From Sphingobacteriales bacterium (GTDB taxonomy: Bacteria; Bacteroidota; Bacteroidia; AKYH767-A; OLB10): DNA of 64,000 nucleotides. The notes below the pieces were generated by a model, which had not been told where the DNA came from, made no database searches, and worked only from the letters and a program-made list of their open reading frames with translations. The translations under genes were made by a program, and so were the position numbers. The stretch spans positions 61,503 to 125,502 of the forward strand of contig JAJTFW010000002.1 of assembly GCA_021299095.1 (NCBI GenBank), written 5' to 3'. Positions 62,461 to 64,000 of this stretch are shown here, in pieces (the stretch's first letter is position 1; every line of letters starts with the position of its first letter).

Positions 62461-63402
62461 ATGCACACCTTGAGCCGATTCATTTTCATATCGCTGCTAA
62501 CACTGCTGTTCTCTTGCGGCAGTGACCCGAACAAGCCTTACAACGACACGCCTACATCGGGTACAGTTCGTGTTGTAGGTGATGAAACTCTCGCGCAATT
62601 GCTTGACGCAAACGCTGACACGTTTATGGGACTGTACAGGTATGCGACTATCCAGTTGGATTACGGCCCGGAACAGGACTGTTTCAAAAAATTTATCAAT
62701 GATTCTGCGAAGGTCATCCTCTCCACACGCAAGCTTCGCACAGACGAAGAAGCATATTTCAAATCGAGAAACCTATTTCCGGTAACGACTCGTATCGCTA
62801 TTGACGGACTTGCCATCATCATCAACAAACAGAATAACGACAGTCTCTTGAGTACGGATCAACTCAAGGCTATTTTAAATGGCGAAATCAACGATTGGAA
62901 TGCCATCAACCCTTCCTCGAAGCTTGGTGAAATACGCTTTGTGTTTGACCATACCGGATCTTCTACCGTGCGGAGTTTGTCCGACTCCTTACTGAACGGC
63001 AAAACCGAATTCCCCCCGAATTGCTTCGCTGTGCAAACCAATCCCCAGGTGATTGATTATGTGGAACAACATCCAGAAGCGATTGGCGTGATTGGCGTGA
63101 ACTGGATTAGCGATCGTGACGACCCTCAACAGTTGAGCTTCAGCAAACGGATCCGCGTGGCCTGGCTCAGTACAAAACCGGACCCCGTTTATCCTGACGA
63201 TTTTTTCGGGCCTTACCAAGCCTATCTATTCACGGGTGAGTATCCACTGCGCAGGGATGTTTACCTGATAAACCGCGAAGGCAGGAACGGGCTTGGCACG
63301 GGCTTTGCCTCATTCGTCGCCGGAGAACAAGGCCAACGAATCGCAAAATTATCAGGACTGCTTCCTGCTTCACCATACACCCGCGACATCATTCTGCGTT
63401 AA
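62461..63402 (+). CDS. PstS-like phosphate/substrate-binding lipoprotein
   Basis: LLFSCGSDPNKPYNDTPTSGTVRVVGDETL; DGLAIIINKQNNDSLLSTDQLKAILNGEINDWNAINPSSKLGEIRFVFDHTGSSTVRSL. Confidence 0.88.
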   Translation: MHTLSRFIFISLLTLLFSCGSDPNKPYNDTPTSGTVRVVGDETLAQLLDANADTFMGLYRYATIQLDYGPEQDCFKKFINDSAKVILSTRKLRTDEEAYFKSRNLFPVTTRIAIDGLAIIINKQNNDSLLSTDQLKAILNGEINDWNAINPSSKLGEIRFVFDHTGSSTVRSLSDSLLNGKTEFPPNCFAVQTNPQVIDYVEQHPEAIGVIGVNWISDRDDPQQLSFSKRIRVAWLSTKPDPVYPDDFFGPYQAYLFTGEYPLRRDVYLINREGRNGLGTGFASFVAGEQGQRIAKLSGLLPASPYTRDIILR

Positions 63403-63420
63403 TTCCCCATACTATACCCA

Positions 63421-64000
63421 ATGAAACATCTTATTTCCCTTTCGCTCCTGCTTATCGGTGGAGCATTGGTTTCTCAGGCCCAGACCCTTCAGGAGGCTAT
63501 ACGACTGAATGAAAATGAGCAACAAGATCAGGCTGAAGCAATGTACGAAAAGCTGATTGCCTTGCAACCAACCAATGGTACTTTGTACTACTACTACGGA
63601 GAAAATTTCCTCGATGCCGAAATGCCAGAGAAAGCAGAGGCGGCATTCACAGCGGGAAGGAGCAAGGATCCGGCGAATGCCTTGAACCTGATCGGTCTTG
63701 CGGAATTGAAATTACTCAATGGTGATTTAGCAGGAGGAAAAGCACTCATTGATGAGGCAACAAAACTGGCGGGCTCGAAAAACGCCCTGGTATATCTCGA
63801 AGCGGGTGAAGCTTACCTGAAATACCGCAAGGCGCAGGATCTAATGAGTGCTCAAACGCTGATAGACCAGGCCATCAAGTTAGAACCGAAAAACCCCGAG
63901 GGCTATAGTTTGTTAGGTGATGTTTATTCTGAATTGAACAACGGTAGCAAAGCCGCTGAGAACTATAACAAGTCGCTTGAACTTGATAAAAAGCACATCA
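63421..64000 (+). CDS. Tetratricopeptide repeat protein, N-terminal part (runs off the window end)
   Basis: MKHLISLSLLLIGGALVSQAQTLQEAIRLNENEQQDQAEAMYEKLIALQPTNGTLYYYYGENFLDAEMPEKAEAAFTAGRSKDPANALNLIGLAELKLLNGD... Confidence 0.88.
   Translation, partial: MKHLISLSLLLIGGALVSQAQTLQEAIRLNENEQQDQAEAMYEKLIALQPTNGTLYYYYGENFLDAEMPEKAEAAFTAGRSKDPANALNLIGLAELKLLNGDLAGGKALIDEATKLAGSKNALVYLEAGEAYLKYRKAQDLMSAQTLIDQAIKLEPKNPEGYSLLGDVYSELNNGSKAAENYNKSLELDKKHI

Overview
This 64 kb window is densely coding and mostly chromosomal-core. It looks like a Bacteroidota genome: TonB-dependent receptors, T9SS-type C-terminal domains, TAnnTTTG-type -7 promoter boxes and a Bacteroidota-type exbB-exbD-exbD-tonB cluster. 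Recognisable genes include a 3'-truncated ung, mgtE, a serA-like dehydrogenase, penicillin acylase, katG, rsmA, serS, a purine nucleoside phosphorylase, a Glu/Leu dehydrogenase, trmB, an acyl-CoA dehydrogenase, pyrF, prfA, purM, a PorE-like OmpA protein, gyrB, mdh, an EVIT/CCC1-type iron transporter and yajQ. I saw no rRNA, tRNA, CRISPR array, prophage or transposon. The main non-ordinary items are: (1) the tonB gene closing the exb cluster carries a complete N-terminal CheY-like receiver domain (D12/D13, D57, S90, K111) in one uninterrupted ORF, suggesting phospho-relay control of TonB energisation; (2) three different riboswitches precede transport or uptake genes: M-box before mgtE, TPP before a TonB-dependent receptor, and cobalamin before a solitary beta-propeller lipoprotein resembling BtuG. 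Each has complementary segments close to the start codon that could act as a translational expression platform; the cobalamin one shows explicit mutually exclusive pairing. (3) A 1-nt frameshift disrupts a large TPR lipoprotein/periplasmic gene. (4) A soluble HD-cNMP-histidine kinase fusion is present. All calls come from reading the sequence; no database search was run.
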